From: Atrina japonica
Taxonomy: Eukaryota > Mollusca > Bivalvia > Pterioida > Pinnidae
Length of the DNA: 64,000 bases
Reading direction: 5' to 3'
Assembly: GCA_030159075.1 (NCBI GenBank)
Contig: BROG01000515.1
Span: 186,001-250,000 of the forward strand
Of this stretch, positions 36,385 to 47,770 are shown piece by piece. The notes under the pieces are model-generated. The model was not told the origin of the DNA. It did no database searches and saw nothing but the letters and a program-made list of their open reading frames with translations. The position numbers were made by a program, and so were the translations under genes. Positions within the stretch are counted from its first letter, which is position 1; every line of letters begins with the position of its first letter.

Positions 36385-37360
36385 AAGCACTAAAATGACT
36401 ACGACACAGACAAAGTGAATGTCAAATTTTCGGGACGACCTGAACCTTCATCAGGACAAAACAATTTAGATAACATGAAAAAACGTACACATACACACTC
36501 TCTACAAGTGCAGTGAGATAACGCACTAAATAAATGATAAAAGGATAACTACAAAGTACTAAACTAACCTCAAACTACCAACGAAATGTGAATCGAACCG
36601 CCATTGGTTTCTTTTAGACGACCCAGGAATCTTAAGGACATGGTAGTTAGAACCAGATTAGACAACCCTTTTCCCAGTGCCAGCTTCAAAACTTGTCTAG
36701 ATAACAGATGCCTGACAAATCCACTTATTACATGGAAATTATTGATATAGACATTTTAATAGGCTCGTTATCAGAACATTAGTTTTCTTTAAAATGTATC
36801 TTCTACTTTAATCCTACAAATCATTTTCACTCGAAAATCCGCGAAAATCTTATTTCCAATTTTTCGACATGAAAAGTTGTTTGCGCTGAACAGTATCACG
36901 ATTAACTAGGTCGCTATCCAATCTTGTCTGCAAAACAAGTGCTTTAAACACGAGAAGTATTTATCTGAACTATGTTATGTATAAGGAGAGTGTACACTCA
37001 TGTGTACATCAATCAGAAAATTATTATATCGTTTGCAAATGTGATCACGTGATCTTTTCAAGGGTACCAGTTTTACCTTACGGATATTTCGCTGATGATA
37101 AATTTGAAAATATTCTGTTATACCTGGTTGCAGACGACACGTATGTCTACTGACAAGAATGTATTAAAGATAAAAAGGCATTGCTATGTAGACTTTCATT
37201 TGATTTATCATACAATGTTTATATTAAATTGAGAACGGATAGGGATGAAAAAGAGCAATGCAATTCTTTTTGCACGCCCCTGATATAAATACAGAATCGA
37301 AGTGCATTATGTAAAATGACAATATATATATAAAATATTAAAATAACATAAATTTCAACA
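36385..37360 (+). mobile_element. Retroelement fragment, copy C
   Basis: Near-identical to copy B without most of its one-base insertions. It contains the inverted terminal segment (36,393-36,480), the RRPRNLKD linker (about 36,605-36,790) and the LLYLVADDTYVY frame (to 37,150). Together with 31.7-33.6 kb it marks a tandem duplication of about 3.75 kb. Confidence 0.65.
36421..36456 (-). ncRNA. Hammerhead-like core in copy C
   Basis: On the - strand: TGTC, CTGATGA, AGG...CCC, GAAAA, TTTGACA. The invariant core is intact and stem I pairs TGTC with GACA. Stem II is weakened (GGTTC against GTCCC). Stem III is extremely short, as in the dimer-acting hammerheads of Penelope-like elements. Confidence 0.4.
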
Positions 37361-37364
37361 CACA

Positions 37365-38180
37365 AAAGAAATAGACAAATGTGACTGAAAACACCAGTGA
37401 AATAAACTAGACTACCAGCGATTAGACAAATGTGACTAAAACACCAGGAAAAATACACTAGACTACCAGAGAAATAGACAAATGATGTGACTGAAAAACG
37501 CCAACAAAATAAACTAGACCACAAAAGCAGTGAACAAATATGACTGAAAACGCCAGCAAAATAAACTAGACTACCAGAGAAATAGACAAATGTGACTAAA
37601 AACGCCAGCAAAATAAACTAGACTACCAGAGAAATAGACAAATATGACTGAAAACACCAACAAAATAAACTAGACTACCAAAGAAACAAACAAATTTGAC
37701 TGAAAACGCCAGCAAAATAAACTAGACCACAAAAGCAGTGAACAAATGTGACTAAAAACGCCAGCAAAATAAACTAGACCACAAAAGAAATAGACAAATG
37801 TGACTGAAAACGCCAGCTAAATAAACTAGACTAACAGAGAAATAGACAAATGTGACTGAAAACACCAGCAAAATAAACTAGACTACAAAAGAAATAGACA
37901 AATGTGACTGAAAACGCCAGCAAAATAAACTAGACCACAAAAGCAATGAGCAAATGTGACTAAAAACGCCAGCAAAATAAACTAGACCACAAAAGAAATA
38001 GACAAATGTGACTGAAAACGCCAGCAAAATAAACTAGACTACCAAAGAAATAGACAAATGTGACTGAAAACGCCAGCAAAATAAACTAGACTACCAAAGA
38101 AACAGACAAATATGACTGAACAAAAAACCGATCAAATTAAACTAGACTACCAAAGAAATAACAAATGTGACTGAAAACAT
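37365..38180. repeat. 52-bp minisatellite, third array (~16 units)
   Basis: It repeats the order of variants at 33,600-34,250, then ends at 'gactgaaaacatcacatag', where it meets the low-copy segment shared with 26,060. Confidence 0.95.
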
Positions 38181-38633
38181 CACATAGTTATTTTTGCTCG
38201 TGTTTAACTTTACATTTGTCTTTTTTTTGGTAGTTTTGTTAATTTTCTACCAAAGGGGGATATACCGTTCCTCCGATATGTTGTACATTCAGAATTGTAA
38301 AATTTGATAAAAATACCACAAAAGTTTACCTTCAGATGTCAGTAGTCAACTAAATACCAGATCCACTGTTTTGTCGTAAGGAACTGATGACGGGAGTGAT
38401 CTAGAAGATCATTAGTATGTCTGAAGTCACATGGACACGGTTGATTTAATATCTGGTTGATATTTTACTTTATATGGTGACAGATAGGCGGTAAATCATG
38501 CAATAAGGCATAAAATAGACTTTTAAATATGTGTAATTCGATATATTGCATATTTGAAATCATATTTCCAAATAGAGATGTCGTCAAATCCAGAAAATGC
38601 CAAAACAATTGTAAACAGAGAAAGATAAATCTT

Positions 38634-38695
<62 letters not shown>

Positions 38696-38740
38696 ACAAA
38701 ATCACATTCTCTTTTTGTCGGGGATTAATAATAAAATAAA
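38181..38740. repeat. Second copy of the low-copy segment with inverted unit
   Basis: It matches 26,055-26,620, including 'ttctaccaaagggggatat' and the terminal AT microsatellite (38,636-38,692). The two copies bracket the 12-kb compound repeat. Confidence 0.75.
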
Positions 38741-38929
38741 AATATTTTCCCAAACTTTTGAAACAGTTTTCATACACACACACACACACACACACGTCCA
38801 TGCACTCAATCTCATCATAGTACTTCAATGTGTTTTAGATTTGGTTTTAAATTCTCAGAGAGTACAGCAATGTTACACCATCAATCTAACAGAACAGTTT
38901 ACAAATTACAAATTTACAAAGTGTAGAGG

Positions 38930-39985
38930 ATCTAACGAAACCAGCTTTGCGGTCACATGCGAGTGACATCGTAAGTTTAAGTTTAAATGGATGTAGACAT
39001 TAATAACATTATAAACAACGCTGAAGACACAAAAATCTGGAAATACAGACTGCCTTTCATAAGACTGGATAGGATCGAATCAGCAAAAATGCTCCAAACG
39101 AATTCTGCAGTTCAGTGTTACAAAAATGAGTTACATTTCTTTGCTAGTCGATAATATGTCATGCTTTTGAAAAATTGTATTTTTCATTTGGTCGAACAAT
39201 ACACACCTACAAGAGGTAACTTGCGTGTGACCCCATAGCGGGTTCCGTTAGATTCTCTCGTTTTAATGAGATTGCGTGGTTCTTCAGACTGCGTTTTATA
39301 TTGCCGTTTGTATTGACATAGAATCATTGCGACACCAATGTACTGCAACATCATTGTACGATCTTGATCACGTGTAATTAGTTATACATACCAAAGCTGT
39401 CTTTTGCACAGTCCTCATTGATTCACGGTCATCGTCTGTAATGAGTGAAATATAAGATATAATTATACAGGTACAGTGAACCCTGTATACAGGGGCCACC
39501 CAAGGGACCAGAAAATATGAGACAAAATAAACATGTATAATGTAATCGTGGTAACATTTAGAGTACAATTAGTACGAAAACAATCTAATTAAAACTTATC
39601 TCTCAACGCTCCTGTTCTCTGATTGGTTACGTAGAGGACCTAACGAAAACCACTATGGGGTCACGTGTGAGTGAGCTCGTCTTGTGTCATTTCCGACCAA
39701 TAAAAATGCGACTTAAAAGATCCTAAAGTTTATTGAATGTTAAAGGTGATATAAACACAAAATCCGGATGTAGAGAATTTTATAATTTTGTATAGGATGA
39801 ATCATCAAAGATTTTTCAAATGAATTCGAATTAACGATTTTTTCTAATGACATGAGTTACATCTCTTTGTCATTCGATAAACTTTCATGATTGCGTCAAT
39901 CGCATTTGTGTTGGTCCAACACACCTACGAAAAGTCATTGAAATGTGACTGATAGCGGTGGATTCTCCACGCGACATTTAAAAAA
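38930..39985. repeat. Two diverged copies of a ~340-bp repeat
   Basis: 38,930-39,270 and 39,640-39,985 share 'gaggatctaacgaaacc' / 'gaggacctaacgaaaacc', 'cacatgcgagtgacatcgt' / 'cacgtgtgagtgagctcgt', 'atgagttacat' and 'acacacctac'. Their ends are inverted relative to each other within a copy (gtgtgacc... against ggtcac...), so each is probably an old MITE. Confidence 0.5.
39392..39435 (-). pseudogene. IgGFc-binding-protein-like gene, downstream exon with a frameshift
   Basis: On the - strand an acceptor cattacag and a donor gtatgt bracket 44 nt. The first part reads DDDRE. A one-base shift then gives INEDCAKDSF, which continues the DDDGD-x-INEDCAKD pattern I associate with repeats following DGIDNDCDG blocks in molluscan proteins. 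A missing A in GAATCAATGAGG explains the shift. Confidence 0.45.
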
Positions 39986-40093
39986 GGCAGCAGGGAGAGT
40001 GAAACCGGTATATAGAGTTGAAATGTTTCTGTTGTTATATTATTTTAGGGTTTATGATGTAATTACATCTAGTAGATACCCGGATATAAAGCT

Positions 40094-40240
40094 GATGTTA
40101 ATTCACAATTTATGATGTAACAACATCCAAATCATACCCGAATATTTATTTGATATGTAATAACATCCAAGTAATACCCGAATATCCATTTGATATGTAA
40201 TAACATCCAAGTAATACCCGAATATCCATTTGATATGTCT
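40094..40240. repeat. ~43-bp minisatellite, 3-4 copies
   Basis: 'atgtaataacatccaagtaa' then 'tacccgaatatccatttgat' repeats. The first unit is diverged. Confidence 0.85.
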
Positions 40241-40734
40241 CTTTTGATATTTTTGAGACTTGCAGTGTAGCGATATCTGATTGACACTCAGATACGGAAT
40301 GCATATATCTGTGTTGTTAATACGGTATTTAGAAATGATATACTAATATCCTTGTAGCACCTGACGATGAATGCAGTATTGTTTTGATTGTTTTATTTAG
40401 CGTTATATAAGATTTATGAAAGTTTGTGATTCTGTACAATTTCAGTTTTTTATCTTTTTTAAATTTAATCCAACAATTTTCCGTCAAGTTCAAAACATGT
40501 GTCCAACAATGAATTCATGTAGTGTTTCAAACAAACTTTTAGAATATCTCAACACTCGCTCATTGCAATTGGCTTTATTGTCACAACTTACATGTAATTT
40601 GATGTGAAAATCCCATCAATCCTTTAACGCTTCACGTATTATTCATGTGGATTTAGATAAAATTCATGCGGAGGTTAATGTAAAATTACTGTTAAATTGT
40701 CGATACGTCATTCCTGGAGAAAAGTAAAGGTCCT

Positions 40735-41215
40735 CTGAATTGTGTAATTATGCCTCTGCGAAATATAGACTTTGGTATTCCTCTAAATTGTATAATTATG
40801 TATCTGCGAAGTATAGACGTTGATATTCCTCTAAATTGTGTAATTATGCCTCTGCGAAGTATAGACTTTGGTATTCCTCTAAATTGTATAATTATGTATC
40901 TGCGAAGTATAGACGTTGATATTCCTCTAAATTGTGTAATTATGCCTCTGCGAAGTATAGACGTTGATATTCCTCTAAATTGTGTAATTATGCCTCTGCG
41001 AAGTATAGACGTTGATATTCCTCTAAATTGTGTAATTATGCCTCTGCGAAGTATAGACTTTGGTATTCCTCTAAATTGTGTAATTATGCCTCTGCGAAGT
41101 ATAGACTTTGGTATTCCTCTGAATTGTATAATTATGTATCTGCGAAGTATAGACTTTGGTATTCCTCTGAATTGTATAATTATGTATCTGCGAAGTATAG
41201 ACTTTGGTATTCGAA
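40735..41215. repeat. 48-bp minisatellite, ~10 copies, open in one frame
   Basis: 'cctctaaattgtgtaattat' + 'gcctctgcgaagtatagact' + 'ttggtatt' repeats. As 48 is divisible by three, a 182-codon frame (40,750-41,298) encodes ten 16-residue units such as MPLRSIDFGIPLNCVI. Variants are mostly shared between neighbours. There is no sign of a host gene frame. Confidence 0.9.
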
Positions 41216-41288
41216 GTCAGAATGTTTCTTCCATAGACAGATTCAAATTTTGGATGAAATACAACTTACACTGCTGTGACATATATAC

Positions 41289-42450
41289 CTGTAGATGACG
41301 GAGCACACCTTTCTTCATCAATGCTACCAACACAGTCGTTATCTATCCCGTCACCTATTGTCATTAAAGTCCGATGACATGGCTAAAAAGTATAACTAAG
41401 TAAATATAAATGTTCAGACAATAGCAAAATATCATTAAGACATTTTATAAAACTTAGACAAGTGAGGGAAAGTCGACCTAGATTTTATGGAGAAAATACT
41501 ATCACCTAGGAAAATGAGGTTTAGCATTTAGGTCGAATTAAAGATATCAGAAATATATAAAATTCGTAACATATTAGGAACGATGAAATGATTTTCTATA
41601 TATACCACATTGATCCTACTTTAGTGCATGTAAACAACATGAAACATGATAAAGCTATTACAGGAGGATAAAATTGCCGTATTAATTGGAACAAGGCGTA
41701 ATCCACCAGGAAATGCATACGACTCCATGTCTTGACGCCCGAACAACGCTAAATGTGGAATTTGGTCATTTATGTCGATGCCTTCATTAATTCTTAAGTA
41801 TCCGCCAACTAAAGGTGGATTTGTATTTGGAATGTCAGTAAACCTCGTAGTTCTTGGTAACTGTCTGTTATTCAGCAATAAACCTGTTCTGTCCGATTTG
41901 GACACAACAAACATGATATAGTTAATATAGGCACCACCTGTTCGTTGTGGGGTTGCAAAGGTATAGTCGACAGCATATTGTTCAATTGGAGGAATTAACA
42001 CCATCGATGGATCTGCATGCTCAGAAAATGGAAGCTGGCTTTTCACTAACTGGGCCAACAGTATTGGTTTATTTGATACAATTTTCGTGTATGTATTTGA
42101 ACCAAATTCCTCTTGCATGTATGATCCAGCTCTGTGTATTGATAATGTTTTGGATAAATGGCGTCCGTTTTGATTTTCAACAACAGAAAATATTGTATTA
42201 GGTTGACTTGAAATAACCCGAAATACGTCACCAGACGTCCGATCAGGAATAGGTAGTGTTGCAAATGACGTACCCAGGTACTTACCGGAAACAGTTGTTT
42301 GACTATATGATCTGCTGTCGATCCACCTTCAACGCCCGTCCTTTTATTTCCACTAAAAACGGACATCTTTTTGTCTGACAACACCCTAGTACCTGTTAGA
42401 TCATCTACCGAATTGATCCGAAAAGAATCAGTACAGAAGTAAATATTCAT
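41289..42450 (-). pseudogene. IgGFc-binding-protein-like gene fragment
   Basis: Two exon-like pieces read on the - strand. From 42,450 to about 41,678 comes DDLTGTRVLSDKK, VFSGNK, STADHIVKQLFPVSTW, then, after a one-base shift, GTSFATLPIPDRTSGDVFRV and on to DPSMVLIPPIEQY and LFGRQDMESYAFPGGLRL. This is the order of motifs in the IgGFc-binding N-terminal domain. The shift lies at 42,273-42,275, where one C is missing on the + strand. The second piece (41,289-41,382) follows an acceptor tttttag, reads PCHRTLMTIGDGIDNDCVGS then IDEERC, and ends at donor gtatat. The donor joining the two is not convincing (ACG|gcaatt). In molluscs this family is secreted or cell-surface and often immune-linked. 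Either a decaying gene copy or two sequencing errors would explain the breaks. Confidence 0.6.
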
Positions 42451-43200
42451 TTATATCAGGTCTTATATATCTTTCTATGTTTTAGAGTATGATAAGTTTT
42501 GGTGTTTTGACTTTCATTTTACAGAGTTTCGTTTCTATAAATCTCAGGATGACCACGGTTCTTCTTCTTGAACCGACACAGAATATCAATAGATTGTCAT
42601 GCTCCATCAAAACAGAATTATATCAACAATTTATCTAGTATCCTGATAAAATTTTACAGTAATGTTGGTATAAATTTCATATGATAAGTGTTATCCTTTC
42701 ACCAACAAAAAATAAAGTCTAAATTTCGCCTGACCATTGGAAATCACCATTACCTCATGTTCTGATAATAAATTATTTTTTGGAATATAAAATGCATACA
42801 TTATCTCGAACCTTTGCCGTCACTGCCGTTTTTCGTAGCCGAAGATTACCTTCAGCAATCTAAACAGGCTAATTCTAAACTCTACTATATTATAAACATA
42901 CTACCAAAGTTATAATGCTCAAGACGATATCGTTTCTGTCAATTAGACTTATCAGTTGAGCTGCAATTTTAAAGTTATGTGAATTTTCTAAAGAGAAAGT
43001 GGTATTATACAAGGCCTATACTATATGAAGAGAAAAATTTAAAACTTACAAAAAAATAAAATACTTTCTTTATTACTAAAGAAAAATTAAATTTCAACGA
43101 CAACGTAAAGTATGCAAGGATGACGTATCATGCCGGTATTTGAAAATATTTCAACTTGGATGACGTAGCATACCGGAAGTTACATTGAAAATACGTTCAT
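42451..43200. other. No gene recognised; two dispersed repeats
   Basis: 42,905-43,020 is a copy of the repeat at 17,210. 43,100-43,195 holds a duplicated 'gatgacgtatcatgccgg' / 'gatgacgtagcataccgg'. Upstream exons of the IgGFc-like gene should lie here or beyond, but I could not identify any. Confidence 0.4.
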
Positions 43201-44900
43201 GTACGATTACGTAACATATCGCAATGAAAAAGAAAATGCAACAAATGAAGTTACAATATGGAAGAAGAAATTGCAGTAATAATATCATATGGGATAATAT
43301 GACAGTGAGTAAACATCCAATGCTACGAGAAGATTGCAATAATAATATAACATATGGGATAATAGTGCAACAGTGAGTAACATAACATTCCAATGCTAAC
43401 GTAAAGTGTGAGAGAAGATTGCAGTAATAATATAACAATGATAAAGTGTGTAATAACATTCCAAAGGTAAAAAATAGATACACAATAATGTAACATAGTT
43501 AATAGTACGAAAACATTCCAATGCTAACGTAAAGTGTGAGAGAAGATCGCAACAATAATGTAACATAGTAATGCAACAGTGTAACATGTAGAAGGATAAT
43601 TGCGCAACAGTAAGATGTGGAAGTAATTTTCGTCATATATAGGGGAAGATTGCAACGATGATGCTAAATACGATAAAATATCCCTACCAGTGTGAGAGAA
43701 GATCGCATGACAATAATGAAATTAACAAATGGTGCACATAATAGTGCAACAGTGAGTAAGTTGTAACAATGGCCTACCATATGGGAGTATGTAGATGAGA
43801 GAATATTGCAACAATGACTACCATATGGTAAGATGTGCAACATTGACCTACCAAGATAATATTGCAACAATGATCGTTGAACAATGACCTTTCGTGGCAA
43901 CAATGACCTACCATATGGGAGAATGTTGCAACATTGACCTACCATATGGGATAATATTGCAAAATACGATATATGGGAGTATGTTGCAACAATGACCTAC
44001 GATATTGGATAATGTTTCAACAATGTCCTACCATATGGGATAATATTGCAACAATGACCTACCATATGGGAGTATGTTGCAACAATGACCTACGATATGG
44101 GATAATGTTGCAACAATGACCTACCATATGTATTGCAATGGAGGAAATTGTGTTGAATATGCAACGATGACCTACCATATGGGATAATATTGTGCACATG
44201 GGAGAGAATATTACCAACATATGAGAGAATGTTGCAACAATGACCTACCATATGGGAGAATGTTGCAACATTGACCTACCATATGGGATAATATTGCAAC
44301 AATGACCTACCATATGGGAGTATGTTGCAACAATGACCTACCATATGGGAGAATATTGCAACAATGACCTACCATATGGGATAATATTGCAACAATGACC
44401 TACCATATGGGAGTATGTTGCAACAATGACCTACCATATGGGATGATGTTGCAACAATGACCTACCATATGGGATAATGTTGCAACAATGACCTACCATA
44501 TGTAAGAGATTGCAATGATGATGCTACAATGCTACAATATTGCAACAATGACCTACATGAGATTGCACCAATGATGGGAGGAAATTATTGCAACAATGTG
44601 CACATGAGAGAATATTTACCATACAGAAGAATGTTGCAACGATGACCTTCCATATGGGAGAATGTTGCAACAATGACTTACCATACAGAAGAATGTTGCA
44701 ACGATGACCTTCCATATGGGAGAATGTTGCAACAATGACTTACCATACAGAAGAATGCAACGATGACCTTCCTATGTTGCAAATGTACCATATATGATTG
44801 CAATGATCATGCTACAAATGTATATATGGGAGAATATTAAAACAATAACATAACGTTGGGAGAAGATTTGCAGAATATTTATACGACAATATATACATGA
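43200..44900. repeat. 31-bp minisatellite, irregular
   Basis: The best units are 'gttgcaacaatgacctacca' + 'tatgggataat' (44,030-44,510). From 43,200 to 43,680 a looser 'gaagattgcaataataatat' repeat is seen. Both flanks and 44,510-44,800 are broken up by partial units and insertions. Confidence 0.85.
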
Positions 44901-45064
44901 GATTACAGCGTTATTGTCACACAAAGGACAAGATTGGAACAATGACGCACCATATGGAAGAAGGGTTGCAATTACGACATAATAAATGGGAAATATTGCA
45001 AAGATGACCTAATCTATGGCAGAATATTGATATGAGCCACAGTAACATTAATGAGAATTGATAT

Positions 45065-45490
45065 GATTTTGGCGGAGTTAATCCTAGTTTTTCTTGGTTA
45101 AACCTAGTTTTCTTCAGTTAATGAGGGTTTACGGAAAAAACAAGGATTAACTGGAGAAAAAAATAGGTTTAATTCGTAGCCCATTTTAACTGGAGAAAAA
45201 CTAGATTTAACTGAGAAAAAACTAGGTTTATCTCGAGAAAAATTAGGATTAACTCATTATTTTGATTTCGACATGCTTTATCAGTTAAACCTAGATTTTC
45301 TCATGTAAACCTAGATTTTCTCCAGTTGAATCTTGTTTTTCTCCAGTTGAATCTAATTTTTCTCAGTAACCCACATTATATGGATAGAAACTAGGTTTGA
45401 TTAAGAAAAACTAAGTTTAACTGCGTCAAAATCACAAAAATGAGTTAAACCTAGTTTTTCTTGAGAAAAACCTAGTTTTAACTGAGCCAC
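45065..45490. repeat. ~20-bp motif repeated in both orientations
   Basis: The word 'gttaaacctagtttttct' and its reverse complement 'agaaaaactaggtttaac' alternate in short blocks: forward 45,075-45,115, reverse 45,130-45,260, forward 45,285-45,365, reverse 45,375-45,425, forward 45,440-45,485. A further piece is at 45,735-45,810. The whole can fold into long, nested hairpins. Confidence 0.8.
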
Positions 45491-45639
45491 AATCAGATTA
45501 GTGAGTGTTTCGCTGTTAAGTGAGCCACTTATTTTTCTGAAGTGAAAATGTGAGTTGCCTTTTCTTGGCAGTTACCAAACGAGGTGCACTCCTCACGTGT
45601 TTCATTTTCAGTTAAACGGCGGGCGTATTTTCCTCATGG

Positions 45640-45735
45640 CACCTGATTAATGTTTCCAGAGGTCCGTGTTTGTCCATTTTTACCGGATTTGTTGTCCTGG
45701 ACATTCTATTGATTTAAACTTTTGTATCTGAAAAT
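45640..45735 (+). mobile_element. Retroelement-tail fragment
   Basis: 'ttccagaggtccgtgtttgt', 'ccatttttaccggattt' and 'gtcctggacattctattga' match the tail at 3,420-3,500. Confidence 0.65.
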
Positions 45736-46264
45736 TTTAACTGGGTTACGAGAATTAGTCTAACTGGAGAAAAATTTAGCTAAAAAAAATAGGTTTTTAA
45801 AGTCTATTAGCTAATGTTTAACTCATTAATGTGCAATAATTTTACAGATACAATTACAGTCAATAGTTCGTTAATACCATAATCGTCCCAAATTAAATGA
45901 ATCGGGATCTGGATGACATGCCAGAAGACACCTCAAATATTAGACTGGTTTTATTTGAACTGGTACCCTAATTTGTTTATGAATGATGTATGTAGGGTAT
46001 GCCGGTTCGGGTTATGAGTAGGTTGTCATTCAGGATTGGGTCTGTTTTACGTGCAGGTAGGCTTATATGTCTGTAGGTAACTTTCGTTTCTAACACAACC
46101 ATAGCCAGTCATGTTGAAGTTGTTTATTACATCGTTTGATGTGTTTAAAAGTTTAAAGATTGACAACAATGTCAACATGCAGTCCACGTGCAAACACAAC
46201 ATATCATCACACGGGCCTTCTTTCATTTTTGCATTTTCGTGATTTTCTTTCTACAGTCCAGATG

Positions 46265-47770
46265 GGGTCCATAGAATAACCGAAATGACACTAATCACCG
46301 AAATGACGCTATAATACACCGAGAAGACACCAGTATAGTTAATTTATTTTACATATTTGTGTTTTGAGCTTAAAAGACCATATCTATATGCACATTGTTA
46401 CTTTTGAGAAGAAAAGGTAATGCTGAATTTCCTCCGACACCTTGTTAACAAGAATGAACGAAACGACAGGGTATTATCCGAAATAACATGGTATTAACTG
46501 AAATGATGCTTTGATCATAAGTACATTGTAAACCAAAAATAAATGAGAAGCATTAATCATTTAATGAGAATCACAAAAAATAGCATCAATTTGCATTCTT
46601 TTCCATTTAGAAAGAAAAATAACACTCGTGTAGAATGAGAAATGGAAAGAGGACATTCGTGCCGGTTACACTTAAATACGCCTGCTGGTAGAAAGTACGC
46701 CTGCAGAAGAAATGTATACGCCTGCCATTATTATATTGCATATAATGAATAAATATTGATATATTTGGTAAAGATCTTTATTAAAAATGTATTTTTAATA
46801 TTTTATTTCTTTTGATCAAATTGAGTATTTATGACATACAAAGTATCTACGTCATAAATTTGTAACCAAATCATTTTATTACAAATAAAGTAGTCAGTTA
46901 TCATTAAATGTAATTTCTTTAATTTTATTTCAAAATTGTCATAAATACGTGTTATTTTGGTGGTCAAAGCTAGCATCATGTATGTATGTGGTATATGGTA
47001 GTGACGCCCGCTGTTCATTTTATTACGGTTTTATTAATATGTCTTACCGAATAGCCATATTTTGTTGTCTATAGGCGTAAGTAGTTAATGGAAGTTACCA
47101 ACCTAACTGATCTAACTAATTACCATAAAGTAAGACTAAGATAAAGCTGTCAGAGTTGATTTCTGTTTTCGTATATGAAAAATTATATTATGCATCATTG
47201 TGAAATTTATTCACAAAGAAAAGAATCTCATGACAATTTATGACAATATGTTTATATTTTATTTTAAAAGCATGCAAATTAAACGAAAATGTAGATAACA
47301 CATAAGCACAAGCTACATTTTTTTTTATTTTTTGTTACTAGCAAAAGATAAACAATGCGCTACAAAAGAAATAAAAGCATATTCACCAATGTTCTTAAAA
47401 ACAGTGTACATATATCAAATATGAAGTTTATTTAGCACTACATATAAAAACATTTCACATAACTGTATTTAATTAAAGCACTACATTGTATTTACTTCAA
47501 CTTTAATAAAATATTAAAAATACATTTGTAATAAAGATCTTTACCATAATGGTATATTCAAATGTAATGGCAGGCGTATACATTTCTTCTGCAGGCGTAC
47601 TTTCTACGGCCGTATGCAGGCGTATTTTCTACATATATAACTTTTTTTATAAACCCTATTTCTTTTCAGGATTTCCAGTATTAGTTCTTTGTTTAAGGTC
47701 ATTTAGTGTATTTAAAGCATTACGGTTAATATCCCATATGAGAGCATTTCGGTTATTCGTAGGTGCTATA
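46265..47770. mobile_element. Inverted-repeat DNA element, ~1.5 kb, possibly nested
   Basis: The inner pair is 46,660-46,800 against 47,510-47,640: 'cgcctgcagaagaaatgtat' versus 'atacatttcttctgcaggcg', extending for about 130 bp. The outer pair is 'gaataaccgaaatgac' (46,275) against 'gcatttcggttattcgta' (47,745). Neither interior encodes a recognisable transposase. It could be one element with long ends or one MITE inserted in another. Confidence 0.65.

Noticed and set aside
25369..38180. Many reverse-strand open frames reading FSVTFVYFSGSLVYFAGV, resembling a multi-pass membrane protein
   Set aside because: They are translations of the 52-bp minisatellite; the unit is not a multiple of three and the frames hop between units with indels. 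No splice or start context supports a gene.
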